Shown: one piece after another, positions 32,885 through 41,610 of the stretch
Layout: each line of letters opens with the position of its first letter
Numbering within the stretch: the stretch's first letter is position 1
Assembly: GCF_036226445.1 (NCBI RefSeq)
Contig: NZ_CP108474.1
Coordinates: 1,116,001-1,180,000, forward strand
Length of the DNA stretch: 64,000 nucleotides
DNA from: Streptomyces sp. NBC_01255
GTDB lineage: Bacteria; Actinomycetota; Actinomycetes; Streptomycetales; Streptomycetaceae
Direction: 5' to 3'
Notes under the pieces: model-generated
What the model was told of the DNA's origin: nothing
The model's database searches: none
Seen by the model: the letters and a program-made list of their open reading frames with translations, nothing else
Position numbers and translations under genes: made by a program

Positions 32885-34602
32885 CGAGGAAGCACGAGGA
32901 GCTGCGCAGTCACCAGTGGTACGGGACGGACGGGCTGCGCTCGTTCAGCCACCGCGCCCGCACCCGCCAGCTCGGCTATCTGCCCGAGGAGCACCTCGGC
33001 AAGCCGGTCATCGCGATCCTCAACACCTGGTCCGACATCAACCCCTGCCACGTCCATCTCCGCGACCGCGCGCAGGCGGTGAAGCGGGGGGTGTGGCAGG
33101 CGGGCGGCTTCCCGCTGGAGTTCCCGGTCTCCACCCTCTCGGAGACCTTCCAGAAGCCGACGCCGATGCTCTACCGCAATCTTCTCGCCCTGGAGACGGA
33201 GGAGTTGCTCCGCTCGTACCCGGTGGACGGGGCGGTCCTGATGGGCGGCTGCGACAAGACGACGCCGGCGCTGCTGATGGGCGCGGCCTCCGTCGACCTG
33301 CCGACCGTCTTCGTCCCGGCCGGTCCGATGCTGCCCGGCCACTGGCGCGGCGAGACCCTCGGCTCCGGTACGGACATGTGGAAGTACTGGGACGAGAAGC
33401 GGGCCGGACGGATCGGCGACTGCGAGATGGCCGAGCTGGAGAGCGGCCTGGCCCGCTCGCCCGGCCACTGCATGACCATGGGGACGGCCTCCACGCTCAC
33501 CGCCGCCGCGGAGACCCTGGGCGTGACCGTGCCGGGCGCCTCCTCGGTGCCGGCGGTGGACTCGGGCCACGACCGGATGGCCGCGGCCTCGGGGCTGCGG
33601 ATCGTGGAGCTCGTACGGGAGGACCTGCGGCTGTCACGGCTGCTGACCCGGGAGGCGTACGAGGACGCCGTCGCCGCCGTCCTGGCGCTCGGCGGCTCGA
33701 CCAACGCGGTGATCCATCTGATCGCGATGGCCGGGCGCTCCGGGGTGAAGCTCACGCTCGACGACTTCGACCGGATCGCGCGGACCGTCCCGGTCCTCGC
33801 GAACCTCCGGCCGGGCGGCCGGTACCTCATGGAGGACTTCCACTTCGCGGGCGGGATGCCGGGCTTCCTCTCGCGGCTCACCGACGTGCTGCACCTGGAC
33901 CGGCCGACGGTCTCGCACGCCACCCTGCGCGAGCAGCTCGCCGGCGCCCTCGTCCACGACGACGACGTGATCCGGGACCGGTCTAGGCCGCTGGCGGCCG
34001 AGGGCGGGGTCGCGGTGCTGCGGGGCAACCTCTGCCCGGACGGCGCGGTCATCAAGCACATCGCGGCCGATCCGCGGCTGCTGAAGCACACCGGTCCCGC
34101 GGTCGTCTTCGACGACTACCGGACCATGCAGCGGACCATCGACGACCCGGCGCTCGGCATCACCGCCGACCACGTCCTCATGCTGCGCGGCGCGGGCCCC
34201 AAGGGCGGTCCGGGCATGCCGGAGTACGGGATGCTGCCGATCCCCGCGTACCTCCTGGAGCAGGGGGTGAAGGACATGGTCCGGATCTCCGACGCCCGGA
34301 TGAGCGGGACGAGTTACGGGGCCTGTGTGCTGCACGTGGCGCCCGAGTCCCATGTCGGCGGACCCCTTGCCCTGGTCCGTACGGGCGATACGATCACCCT
34401 CGACGTCGCGGCACGCTCCCTCCACCTGCACGTCACGGACGAGGAGCTGGACCGCCGCAGGGCCGAGTGGACCCCTCCTCCGGCCCGGTACGAGCGCGGC
34501 TACGGCGCGCTCTACATGGAGCAGATCTCCCAGGCCGACACCGGCTGCGACTTCGCGTTCCTGGCCAGGCCGGGAACCACCCCCGATCCGTACGCGGGCT
34601 GA
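32881..34602 (+). CDS. IlvD/Edd-family sugar-acid dehydratase
   Basis: This 573-residue protein starts at a GTG overlapping the previous stop. Predicted iron-sulfur ligands are C56 ('SDINPCHVHL'), C124 ('GGCDKTTPA') and C197 ('SPGHCMTMG'), the pattern of the pentonate dehydratases (L-arabonate, D-xylonate) within the IlvD/Edd family. The C-terminal part has 'GPKGGPGMPEYG' and 'SDARMSGTSYG'. It would turn an aldonate to the 2-keto-3-deoxy acid used by the neighbour at 31982. The arabinan-directed genes that follow favour L-arabonate as substrate; this is inference. Confidence 0.9.
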   Translation: MTRKHEELRSHQWYGTDGLRSFSHRARTRQLGYLPEEHLGKPVIAILNTWSDINPCHVHLRDRAQAVKRGVWQAGGFPLEFPVSTLSETFQKPTPMLYRNLLALETEELLRSYPVDGAVLMGGCDKTTPALLMGAASVDLPTVFVPAGPMLPGHWRGETLGSGTDMWKYWDEKRAGRIGDCEMAELESGLARSPGHCMTMGTASTLTAAAETLGVTVPGASSVPAVDSGHDRMAAASGLRIVELVREDLRLSRLLTREAYEDAVAAVLALGGSTNAVIHLIAMAGRSGVKLTLDDFDRIARTVPVLANLRPGGRYLMEDFHFAGGMPGFLSRLTDVLHLDRPTVSHATLREQLAGALVHDDDVIRDRSRPLAAEGGVAVLRGNLCPDGAVIKHIAADPRLLKHTGPAVVFDDYRTMQRTIDDPALGITADHVLMLRGAGPKGGPGMPEYGMLPIPAYLLEQGVKDMVRISDARMSGTSYGACVLHVAPESHVGGPLALVRTGDTITLDVAARSLHLHVTDEELDRRRAEWTPPPARYERGYGALYMEQISQADTGCDFAFLARPGTTPDPYAG

Positions 34603-34685
34603 GCCCGCCCGCGGGGGCCAACCGTCCGCAGCACCGCCCGAAGCACCGTCCGAAACCCACCCGAAACCCGCCCTCGCCCCACCTG

Positions 34686-34703
34686 TCCGAAATCTCGAAC
34701 GTC
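34686..34703 (+). promoter_or_regulatory. Second copy of the candidate IclR motif
   Basis: TCCGAAATCTCGAACGTC matches 15 of 18 bases of the motif at 9347-9364 beside the IclR gene. It is partly embedded in the palindrome CGAACG-T-CGTTCG (34696-34708), and directly adjoins the LacI-type site at 34710-34719. Confidence 0.45.
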
Positions 34704-34709
34704 GTTCGC

Positions 34710-34719
34710 GAAGCGCTTC
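34710..34719. promoter_or_regulatory. LacI-type operator upstream of the second importer
   Basis: GAAGCGCTTC is the perfect 10-bp centre of the 14-bp palindrome seen at 12624, 21977 and 22147. It lies 22 bases before the permease start codon at 34741. Confidence 0.7.
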
Positions 34720-34740
34720 ACCGAGAACGGAGCCGCCGTC

Positions 34741-35679
34741 ATGGCCTCAGCTGTGACCTCACCGCCCCAGGCCGAAACGGCACGGAGGCGCCGCCGCACG
34801 GGAGCGGCCCCCCGCCGACTGCCGTATCTCCTGATCGCCCCCGCCGGACTGCTGATGCTGGGCTTCATCGCCTACCCGGTGCTCAGCGTCTTCTACTACA
34901 GCCTCCAGCACTACAACCCCACCAAGCCCTGGCGGAACGGCTTCGCCGGCCTGGACAACTTCACCCGGATCTTCACCGACGACCCGCACTTCTGGGGGAC
35001 TTTGTCCTTCAGCCTGAAGTGGGTCGTGGTCGAGGTGACCCTCCAGCTGCTCTTCGGCCTCGCCCTCGCCCTGATCGTGAACCAGACCTTCGTGGGCCGT
35101 GCCCTGGGCCGGGCCCTCGTCTTCTCGCCATGGGCCGTCTCGGGTGTGCTGACCTCCGCGATCTGGGTGCTGCTGTACAACTCCCAGACCGGCATCACGC
35201 GTTACCTCGCGGACCTGGGCCTCGGCGAGTACGGCACGTCCCTGCTCTCCGACACCGCGACCGTCTTCCCCGCGGCGATCGTCGCCGACCTCTGGCGCGG
35301 GGTGCCCTTCTTCGCCATCCTCATCCTGGCCGACCTCCAGTCCGTACCGAAGGACCTGTACGAGGCGGCCGAGGTCGACGGGGCGGGCCGGATCCGCCAG
35401 TTCCTGCACATCACGCTGCCCCACATCCGGGACGCGATCGTGCTGTCCACACTGCTGCGCGCGGTGTGGGAGTTCAACAACGTCGACCTGCTCTACACGC
35501 TGACCGGCGGCGGCCCCGCGGGCGAGACGACCACCCTCCCGCTGTACATCGCCCACACCAGCGTCGACGCCCACAACTTCGGATACGCCTCCGCCCTCAC
35601 CACGGTGGCGTTCGTGATCCTTCTCTTCTGCTCGATGGTCTATCTGCGCCTGAGCAAGTTCGGAGGCGACGGCAAGTGA
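34741..35679 (+). CDS. Sugar ABC importer permease (MalF type)
   Basis: This 312-residue protein has a basic N-terminus, six predicted helices and the EAA loop 'EAAEVDGAGRIRQFLHITLP'. GGAG precedes the ATG by nine bases. It is the first gene of a long plus-strand operon and overlaps the next permease as GTGA. The matching binding protein is four genes further on (40270), an unusual order. Nearby GH43 and IlvD-type genes suggest arabino-oligosaccharides as cargo. Confidence 0.93.
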   Translation: MASAVTSPPQAETARRRRRTGAAPRRLPYLLIAPAGLLMLGFIAYPVLSVFYYSLQHYNPTKPWRNGFAGLDNFTRIFTDDPHFWGTLSFSLKWVVVEVTLQLLFGLALALIVNQTFVGRALGRALVFSPWAVSGVLTSAIWVLLYNSQTGITRYLADLGLGEYGTSLLSDTATVFPAAIVADLWRGVPFFAILILADLQSVPKDLYEAAEVDGAGRIRQFLHITLPHIRDAIVLSTLLRAVWEFNNVDLLYTLTGGGPAGETTTLPLYIAHTSVDAHNFGYASALTTVAFVILLFCSMVYLRLSKFGGDGK

Positions 35680-36593
35680 CAGCCGAGTCCACCCTGACCG
35701 CCGCCCCCGCCCCCGGGGCCGCGCAGGCACCCCCGCCCCCCGACCGGACCCCGCCGGCCGCCGGCCGCAAACGCCGCCCGGCCTGGGACGAGGTCCCCCG
35801 CTGGCAGATCTACCTGCCCCTCGGGATCTACCTGATCTTCACCCTGGTCCCCTTCTACTGGATCCTGCTGTTCGCGGTGCGGCCGGCCGGTTCCACCTCG
35901 CTCCTGCCGTGGCCGATGACCACCCAGCACTTCGAGAAGGTGTGGACGGAGCGCAGCTTCGGCGTCTTCTTCCAGAACAGCCTGCTCATCGGCGTCGCGG
36001 TGCTCGTCATGACCACGGTCGTCGCGCTGGCCGGGGGGTACGCACTCGCCCGCTTCGACTTCCGGATCAAGAAGGGCTTCATGCTGGCCCTGCTCTGCTC
36101 GCAGTTCGTGCCGGGCGCCCTGCTGCTCGTCCCGCTCTTCCAGATCTTCGCCGAGCTGCGGATGATCAACTCCCTCGGCTCGGTCATCATCGCCGAGACC
36201 GTCTTCCAGCTCCCGCTGTCGATGATCCTCATCAGCGGCTTCATCAGGAACGTGCCGTACTCCCTGGAGGAGGCCGCCTGGGTCGACGGCTGCAACCGCT
36301 TCAGCGCCTTCCGGATCGTCGTCCTCCCCCTGCTGCGGCCCGGCCTCGTCGCCGTCGGCTCCTTCGCCTTCGTCCACGCCTGGAACCACTTCCTCTTCGC
36401 CCTGATGTTCCTGAGCAGCCAGGACAAGCAGACGATCCCGGTCGGTCTCAACACCCTCATGGGCGCCGACAGCGTCGACCTCGGCGCGCTCGCGGCGGGC
36501 GGGGTCATCGCCGCCGTCCCCGTCGTCATCGTCTTCGCCTTCATCCAGAAGTGGCTGGTCACCGGCTTCAGCGCCGGGGCGGTGAAGGGATGA
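35676..36593 (+). CDS. Sugar ABC importer permease (MalG type)
   Basis: This 305-residue protein starts at a GTG overlapping the previous stop. A Pro/Ala-rich cytoplasmic N-terminus of about 45 residues precedes six predicted helices. The EAA loop is 'EAAWVDGCNRFSAFRIVVLP', and the protein ends in 'AGAVKG', as the other MalG-type permeases here do. It forms the channel with the permease at 34741. Confidence 0.93.
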   Translation: MTAESTLTAAPAPGAAQAPPPPDRTPPAAGRKRRPAWDEVPRWQIYLPLGIYLIFTLVPFYWILLFAVRPAGSTSLLPWPMTTQHFEKVWTERSFGVFFQNSLLIGVAVLVMTTVVALAGGYALARFDFRIKKGFMLALLCSQFVPGALLLVPLFQIFAELRMINSLGSVIIAETVFQLPLSMILISGFIRNVPYSLEEAAWVDGCNRFSAFRIVVLPLLRPGLVAVGSFAFVHAWNHFLFALMFLSSQDKQTIPVGLNTLMGADSVDLGALAAGGVIAAVPVVIVFAFIQKWLVTGFSAGAVKG

Positions 36594-36634
36594 GCCGCGA
36601 AGCGACGAGCAAGCACGAAACACACAAGGAAGAC

Positions 36635-37804
36635 ATGAACATCGTCACCACCCGAGCCCCGTTGCCGGTTGTTCTCGCCGGTGCCCGCGGCCACGGCCGC
36701 AGCCACCTCCTCAACATCCGGCGTCTCGAAGAGCGCGGGCTCGTCCGCCTCGCCGGGGTCTGCGAGTTGCGCCCGCTGGACGCGGCCGAGCTCGACGGCA
36801 TCGGGGACCCGGAGCAGTCCGCCGACTTCGAGGCGCTGCTCGCCTCCACCGGCGCCCGGATCGCCGTGCTCAGCACGCCGATCCAGACCCACACCGACAT
36901 GACGCTCGCCGCCGCCCGGCACGGCGCGCACATCCTCCTGGAGAAGCCGCCCGCCCCGTCGTTCGCGGAGTTCCGCAGGATGGCCGACGGGGTCGAGGCG
37001 GCCGGGGTGGCCTGTCAGATCGGCTTCCAGTCGCTCGGCTCGCACGCGGTGCCCGCGATCCGCCGGATGGTCGAGGAGGGCGCGATCGGCGAGCTTCTGG
37101 GTGTCGGCGCCGCCGGTGCCTGGGTCCGTGACGAGGCCTACTTCCGGCGCGCGCCGTGGGCGGGTCACCGGCGGCTCGGCGGCGTCGACGTCGTCGACGG
37201 GGCGCTCACCAACCCCCTGGCGCACGCGGTCGCCACGGCGCTCGCGCTGTCCGGCTCCCCCCGGGCCGAGGACGTCGAGCACATCGAGGCGGAGCTGCTC
37301 CATGCCCACGCCATCGAGTCCGACGACACGTCCTGCGTACGGGTCCTGACGGCGGCCGGCACCCCGGTGACGGTGGCGGCGACGCTCTGCGCCGAGAAGT
37401 CCTCGGAGCCGTACGTCGTCGTCCACGGCAGCCAGGGCCGCATCACCTTCTGGTACCGGCAGGACCGGGTCCTCGTGCAGCGGGCCGGACACGGCCCGGT
37501 CGAGACCGAGTACGGGCGGACCGACCTCCTGGAGAACCTCGTCGCCCATGTGACGGACGGCGAGCCACTGTGGGTGCCCCCGGCGGAGACCGGCGCGTTC
37601 ATGCGGGTCGTCGAGGCGGTCCGTACGGCTCCGGACCCGCGCGGGATACCCGCCGCGCACTGGCACACCGAGCCCGGCGAGAGCGCGCCGCGCCGGGTCG
37701 TCGACGGGATCGACACGCTGGTCGACGCGAGCGCCGACGAACTGCGGCTCTTCTCCGAACTCGGCGCCGCCTGGGCGCCGTCGACCCGGGTGGAGGCCCG
37801 ATGA
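36635..37804 (+). CDS. Gfo/Idh/MocA-family oxidoreductase
   Basis: This protein of 389 residues has a Rossmann domain ('PVVLAGARGHGRSHLLNIRRL'), the conserved 'EKPPAPSFAEF' segment (EKP motif), and the C-terminal substrate domain. AAGGA lies close to the ATG at 36635; an in-frame ATG at 36590 overlapping the permease stop as ATGA would add 15 residues and cannot be ruled out. These enzymes oxidise or reduce sugars with tightly held NAD(P). It overlaps the PmoA-like gene by four bases, and the two are often neighbours, suggesting sequential work on the same imported sugar. Confidence 0.9.
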   Translation: MNIVTTRAPLPVVLAGARGHGRSHLLNIRRLEERGLVRLAGVCELRPLDAAELDGIGDPEQSADFEALLASTGARIAVLSTPIQTHTDMTLAAARHGAHILLEKPPAPSFAEFRRMADGVEAAGVACQIGFQSLGSHAVPAIRRMVEEGAIGELLGVGAAGAWVRDEAYFRRAPWAGHRRLGGVDVVDGALTNPLAHAVATALALSGSPRAEDVEHIEAELLHAHAIESDDTSCVRVLTAAGTPVTVAATLCAEKSSEPYVVVHGSQGRITFWYRQDRVLVQRAGHGPVETEYGRTDLLENLVAHVTDGEPLWVPPAETGAFMRVVEAVRTAPDPRGIPAAHWHTEPGESAPRRVVDGIDTLVDASADELRLFSELGAAWAPSTRVEAR

Positions 37805-38646
37805 CCACCGAGCCGCCGACCCTCCTGCGCTGCGCGGGCCGCACCGTCGCCCGCTACACCACCCGGCCCCCGCTGGCCCTCGACCACGCGCCCCGGCCGT
37901 ATCTGCACCCCGTGACGACGCTCGCCGGGCGGGTGGTGACCGAGACCGTGCCCGAGGACCATCCGCACCACCTGGGGGCGGGCGTCGCCGTCGCCGACGT
38001 CGCGGGCCACAACTTCTGGGGCGGGCGCACCTTCGTACGCGACCGCGGCTCGGTCGAGCTCGACAACCACGGCGTGCAGCGGCACGACGGGTTCAAGCTG
38101 TGCGACCCGGACGGCTTCGTCGAGGAGCTGACCTGGTGGGCGGCGGGCGAGCGGCTCCTTCGCGAGCACCGGACCGTGGCGGCCACCGCCCTCACGGGCT
38201 CCGCGTGGGCGCTCGACCTCACCTTCTCCCTCGCCAACGTGTCGGGGCGGGACCTGTCGATCGGCAGCCCCGCCACGAACGGACGGCCGGGCGCGGCGTA
38301 CGGCGGGTTCTTCTGGCGCGCGCCCAAGGAGGCGGCCGCACCCGTGGTGTTCGGGGCGGACTCCGACGGCGAGGAGTCGGCGCACGGCGCCCGCTCCGAC
38401 TGGGTGGCGCTCGCGGGCGAGGGCTGGACCCTGGTCTTCGCCGGGGCGACGGAGACGACCCGCCGCGACCCGTGGTTCGTGCGGGCCGCCGAGTACCCGG
38501 GCGTGGGTTCGTCCCTCGCCCACGACGGCCGGCTGCCGGTGGCCGCCGGGGAGACGTTCGTCCGGCGGGTGGTCACCGTCGTCGCCGACGGCCGGCTCGA
38601 CCGGCCCGGCGCCGCCGCCCTGGTCCGCAAGGCGGTGGCCTCGTGA
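37801..38646 (+). CDS. PmoA-like protein (DUF6807)
   Basis: This 281-residue beta-rich protein has no signal peptide. Features are 'RPYLHPVTTLAGRVVTETVPEDHPHHLGAGVAVADVAGHNFWGG' split over strands, with a conserved HPHH pair, and later 'YGGFFWRAP'. In databases this family is named after methane oxygenase PmoA, but members beside sugar oxidoreductases are unlikely to oxidise methane. Its biochemical role is unknown to me. It overlaps both neighbours by four bases, so it is tightly coexpressed with the Gfo-type enzyme and GH43. Confidence 0.87.
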   Translation: MTTEPPTLLRCAGRTVARYTTRPPLALDHAPRPYLHPVTTLAGRVVTETVPEDHPHHLGAGVAVADVAGHNFWGGRTFVRDRGSVELDNHGVQRHDGFKLCDPDGFVEELTWWAAGERLLREHRTVAATALTGSAWALDLTFSLANVSGRDLSIGSPATNGRPGAAYGGFFWRAPKEAAAPVVFGADSDGEESAHGARSDWVALAGEGWTLVFAGATETTRRDPWFVRAAEYPGVGSSLAHDGRLPVAAGETFVRRVVTVVADGRLDRPGAAALVRKAVAS

Positions 38647-40199
38647 GCGGAGCCCGTACGGCGGCCCCGCCGGCCGCCACCGGCGACCTGGGCGACGGTA
38701 CGTACCGCAATCCGGTCCTCGCGGCCGACTGGTCGGACCCCGACGTCGTCCGGGTCGGCGAGGACTACTACCTGACGGCGTCCAGCTTCGGCCGCGCCCC
38801 CGGGCTTCCGCTGCTGCACTCCCGGGACCTGGTCAACTGGACCCTCGTGGGCCACGCCCTGGAGCGGCTCGAACCGGCCGCCGCGTTCACGGCGCCCCGG
38901 CACGACCGCGGGGTCTGGGCGCCTTCCCTGCGCCGGCACGACGGCCGGTTCTGGATCTTCTGGGGCGACCCCGACCACGGCATCTTCCAGGTCAACTCCC
39001 CTTCGGTGCGCGGGCCGTGGACCGCTCCGCACCTGGTGAAGTCGGGGCTCGGGCTCATCGACGCCTGTCCGCTGTGGGACGAGGAGTCCGGCGAGGCGTA
39101 CCTCGTCCACGGGTGGGCGAAATCCCGCGCCGGGTTCAACAACCGGCTCACCGGGCACCGGATGAGCCCCGACGGCACGAAGGTCCTCGACGAGGGCAGG
39201 GTCCTCGTGGACGCCGACCTGATCCCGGGCTGGTTCACCCTGGAGGGCCCGAAGCTGTACCGGCACGACGGCTGGTTCTGGATCCTCGCCCCGGCCGGGG
39301 GCGTGGCCACCGGCTGGCAGGGCGCCTTCCGGTCACGCTCGTTCCACGGCCCGTACGAGGAGCGGACCGTCCTCGCGCAGGGCGACACCGACGTGAACGG
39401 CCCCCACCAGGGCGGCTGGGTGCGCACCCAGCGCGGTGAGGACTGGTTCCTGCACTTCCAGCAGTCGGGCGCGCACGGCCGGCTCGTCCACCTCCAGCCG
39501 ATGCGCTGGGGCGCGGACGGCTGGCCGGTGCTCGGCGACGGAGGCGCGCCCGTCCGCGTCCACCGCAAGCCGGACCTGCCGGAACAGCCGCCCTCGCGGC
39601 CCGCGGTCGACGACACCTTCCCCGGCGGGCGGTTCGGCCGCCAGTGGCAGTGGACCGCCAACCCGGACGAGGGCTGGGCAACCCAGCACGCGGGCGACGG
39701 CCTGCGCCTCGGCTGTGTCCGTACGGAGCGGCTCGACGATCTGCGGAGCGTGCCGCACGTCCTCACCCAGCGGCTGCCGGCCGGGGCGTGCACGGTCGAG
39801 GTGGGGCTGCGGCTCGACGGCGAGGCGGCCGGGGCCCGCGCGGGGCTCGTGGTCCTCGGCGACGCGTACGCCTGGATCGGTCTGGAACGCGCCCCGGACG
39901 GCACGGTCCGGCTGACGCACCGCTTCGCCCCGGCCAACGCCGACCGCGAGCGGGACGCCGCCCACTCCCGGCCGGTGGCCGGGGACCGGGTCCTGCTGCG
40001 GATCGACGTCACGGCGGACGCACGCTGCCGGTTCTCGTACTCCTCCGACGACACCGAGGGCCCGGTCCGCCTCGGGCCGGAGTTCGCCGCCACGCCCTGG
40101 CGCTGGGTCGGTGCGCTGCTCGGTCTGTTCGCGGGCGCGCCGGAAGGCACGGGACACGCCGGGACGGCCGTGTTCTCCGCGTTCCGCGTCACCGCCTGA
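38643..40199 (+). CDS. GH43-family arabinosidase/xylosidase-type enzyme
   Basis: This 518-residue protein starts at a GTG overlapping the previous stop. The five-bladed propeller shows the GH43 acidic triad: base aspartate in 'DWSDPDVVRVG', pKa-modulating aspartate in 'GLGLIDACPLW', and acid glutamate in 'FTLEGPKLY'. From about residue 320 a beta-sandwich domain follows ('DDTFPGGRFGRQWQWTANPD'), as in two-domain GH43 enzymes acting on arabinan or xylan pieces. No signal peptide is present, so it should act on imported oligosaccharides. Confidence 0.92.
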   Translation: MSGARTAAPPAATGDLGDGTYRNPVLAADWSDPDVVRVGEDYYLTASSFGRAPGLPLLHSRDLVNWTLVGHALERLEPAAAFTAPRHDRGVWAPSLRRHDGRFWIFWGDPDHGIFQVNSPSVRGPWTAPHLVKSGLGLIDACPLWDEESGEAYLVHGWAKSRAGFNNRLTGHRMSPDGTKVLDEGRVLVDADLIPGWFTLEGPKLYRHDGWFWILAPAGGVATGWQGAFRSRSFHGPYEERTVLAQGDTDVNGPHQGGWVRTQRGEDWFLHFQQSGAHGRLVHLQPMRWGADGWPVLGDGGAPVRVHRKPDLPEQPPSRPAVDDTFPGGRFGRQWQWTANPDEGWATQHAGDGLRLGCVRTERLDDLRSVPHVLTQRLPAGACTVEVGLRLDGEAAGARAGLVVLGDAYAWIGLERAPDGTVRLTHRFAPANADRERDAAHSRPVAGDRVLLRIDVTADARCRFSYSSDDTEGPVRLGPEFAATPWRWVGALLGLFAGAPEGTGHAGTAVFSAFRVTA

Positions 40200-40269
40200 A
40201 CACCACTGACTCCCCCACATCCCCACCCCCTCCCCATCCCCGCAAGACCCCGAGAGAAGAGAGCCGACG

Positions 40270-41610
40270 ATGACCATCTTCCCCGGCGGACGGCGCAGAG
40301 CCGCCCTCGCCCTCGCCCTGTCCGGCGTCCTCGCCCTGACCGCCACCGCCTGCGGTGACGACGGCAGCGGCGGAGGCGGCGACAAGGGTACGGAGGGATC
40401 GGGCACAGGCAAGATCACCTTCTGGGACAACAACGGCGGCGTCCGCACCGATGTCTGGAAGGAGATCATCGCGGACTTCGAGAAGGCGAACCCGGACATC
40501 GACGTCGAGTACGTCGGCGTGGCCTCCAAGGAGGTGCAGTCCAAGTACGACACCGCCATCCAGGGCGGCGGCCTGCCGGACGTCGGCGGTGTCGGCGCGG
40601 CCATGCTCGCCGGGATCGCCGCGCAGAACGCCCTGGAGCCGCTGGACGCCCGGGTCGAGGACAGCGCGCTCAAGGGCAAGCTGAACACCGGGATGGTCGA
40701 CAGCGTCAAGGCCGCCGGCGGCCAGGACAAGCTGTTCACGGTCCCCACCTCCGCCAGCAACGGCGTCCTCTACTACCGCACCGACCTGTTCAAGGCGGCC
40801 GGTCTGGCCGAGCCCACCACCTGGTCGGCGTTCTACGCGGCGGCCGAGAAGCTCACCGCCAAGGACAAGAACCGTTTCGGCTACACGATCCGCGGCGGCG
40901 CCGGCTCCGTCGCGCAGGCCCTCGACGCGATGTACGGCCAGAGCGGCATCACCGACTTCTGGAACGGCGACAAGACCACCGTCAACGACCCCAAGAACGT
41001 GGCGGCCCTGGAGAAGTACGCGGGCCTGTTCAAGAAGACCACCCCGGCGGCCGACGTCAACAACGACTTCACCAAGATGGTCGCCCAGTGGGACAGCGGC
41101 GAGATCGGCATGCTGAACCACAACCTGGGCTCGTACCAGGACCATGTGAAGGCGCTCGGCACGGAGAAGTTCCGGGGCATCCCGAACCCGACCCTCGACG
41201 ACGGCACCCGTGTGCAGGTCTCCAACCCGGTCGACGGCCTCGGCCTCTTCTCGTCGAGCAAGAACAAGGCCGCCGCCTGGAAGTTCATCGAGTTCGCGGC
41301 CTCGCACGAGTCCAACAGCAAGTGGAACAAGTCGGCCGGGGCGATCCCCGCCAACACGGAGGCCGCGAAGGACGCGTGGATCCAGGAGGCCGAGCCGACC
41401 AAGCTCGCCGCCGACGTCCTCTTCAGCGGCAAGGCCTCGATCGTGCAGCTGCCGTACTACCTGCCCGACTGGAACACCATCTCCAAGGCCGACAACGAGG
41501 CCGCCTTCCAGAAGGTCCTGCTCGGGAAGGCCACGGCCAAGGAGTTCCTCGACACCCTCGCCGAGCAGCTGAACGCGGCCCAGGCCGAGTGGAAGCAGCA
41601 GAAGCAGTGA
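40270..41610 (+). CDS. Sugar ABC importer solute-binding lipoprotein
   Basis: This 446-residue protein has a lipoprotein signal with lipobox 'LTATAC' (C28) and a Gly/Asp/Ser linker. It is a carbohydrate uptake type 1 binding protein ('ITFWDNNGG', 'KEIIADFEKANPDIDVEYV', 'WKFIEFAASHESNSKWNKSAGAIPAN'). It is the partner of permeases 34741 and 35676, separated from them by three enzyme genes. GAGAGAAGAG precedes the ATG. Its stop overlaps the next start as GTGA. Confidence 0.93.
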   Translation: MTIFPGGRRRAALALALSGVLALTATACGDDGSGGGGDKGTEGSGTGKITFWDNNGGVRTDVWKEIIADFEKANPDIDVEYVGVASKEVQSKYDTAIQGGGLPDVGGVGAAMLAGIAAQNALEPLDARVEDSALKGKLNTGMVDSVKAAGGQDKLFTVPTSASNGVLYYRTDLFKAAGLAEPTTWSAFYAAAEKLTAKDKNRFGYTIRGGAGSVAQALDAMYGQSGITDFWNGDKTTVNDPKNVAALEKYAGLFKKTTPAADVNNDFTKMVAQWDSGEIGMLNHNLGSYQDHVKALGTEKFRGIPNPTLDDGTRVQVSNPVDGLGLFSSSKNKAAAWKFIEFAASHESNSKWNKSAGAIPANTEAAKDAWIQEAEPTKLAADVLFSGKASIVQLPYYLPDWNTISKADNEAAFQKVLLGKATAKEFLDTLAEQLNAAQAEWKQQKQ

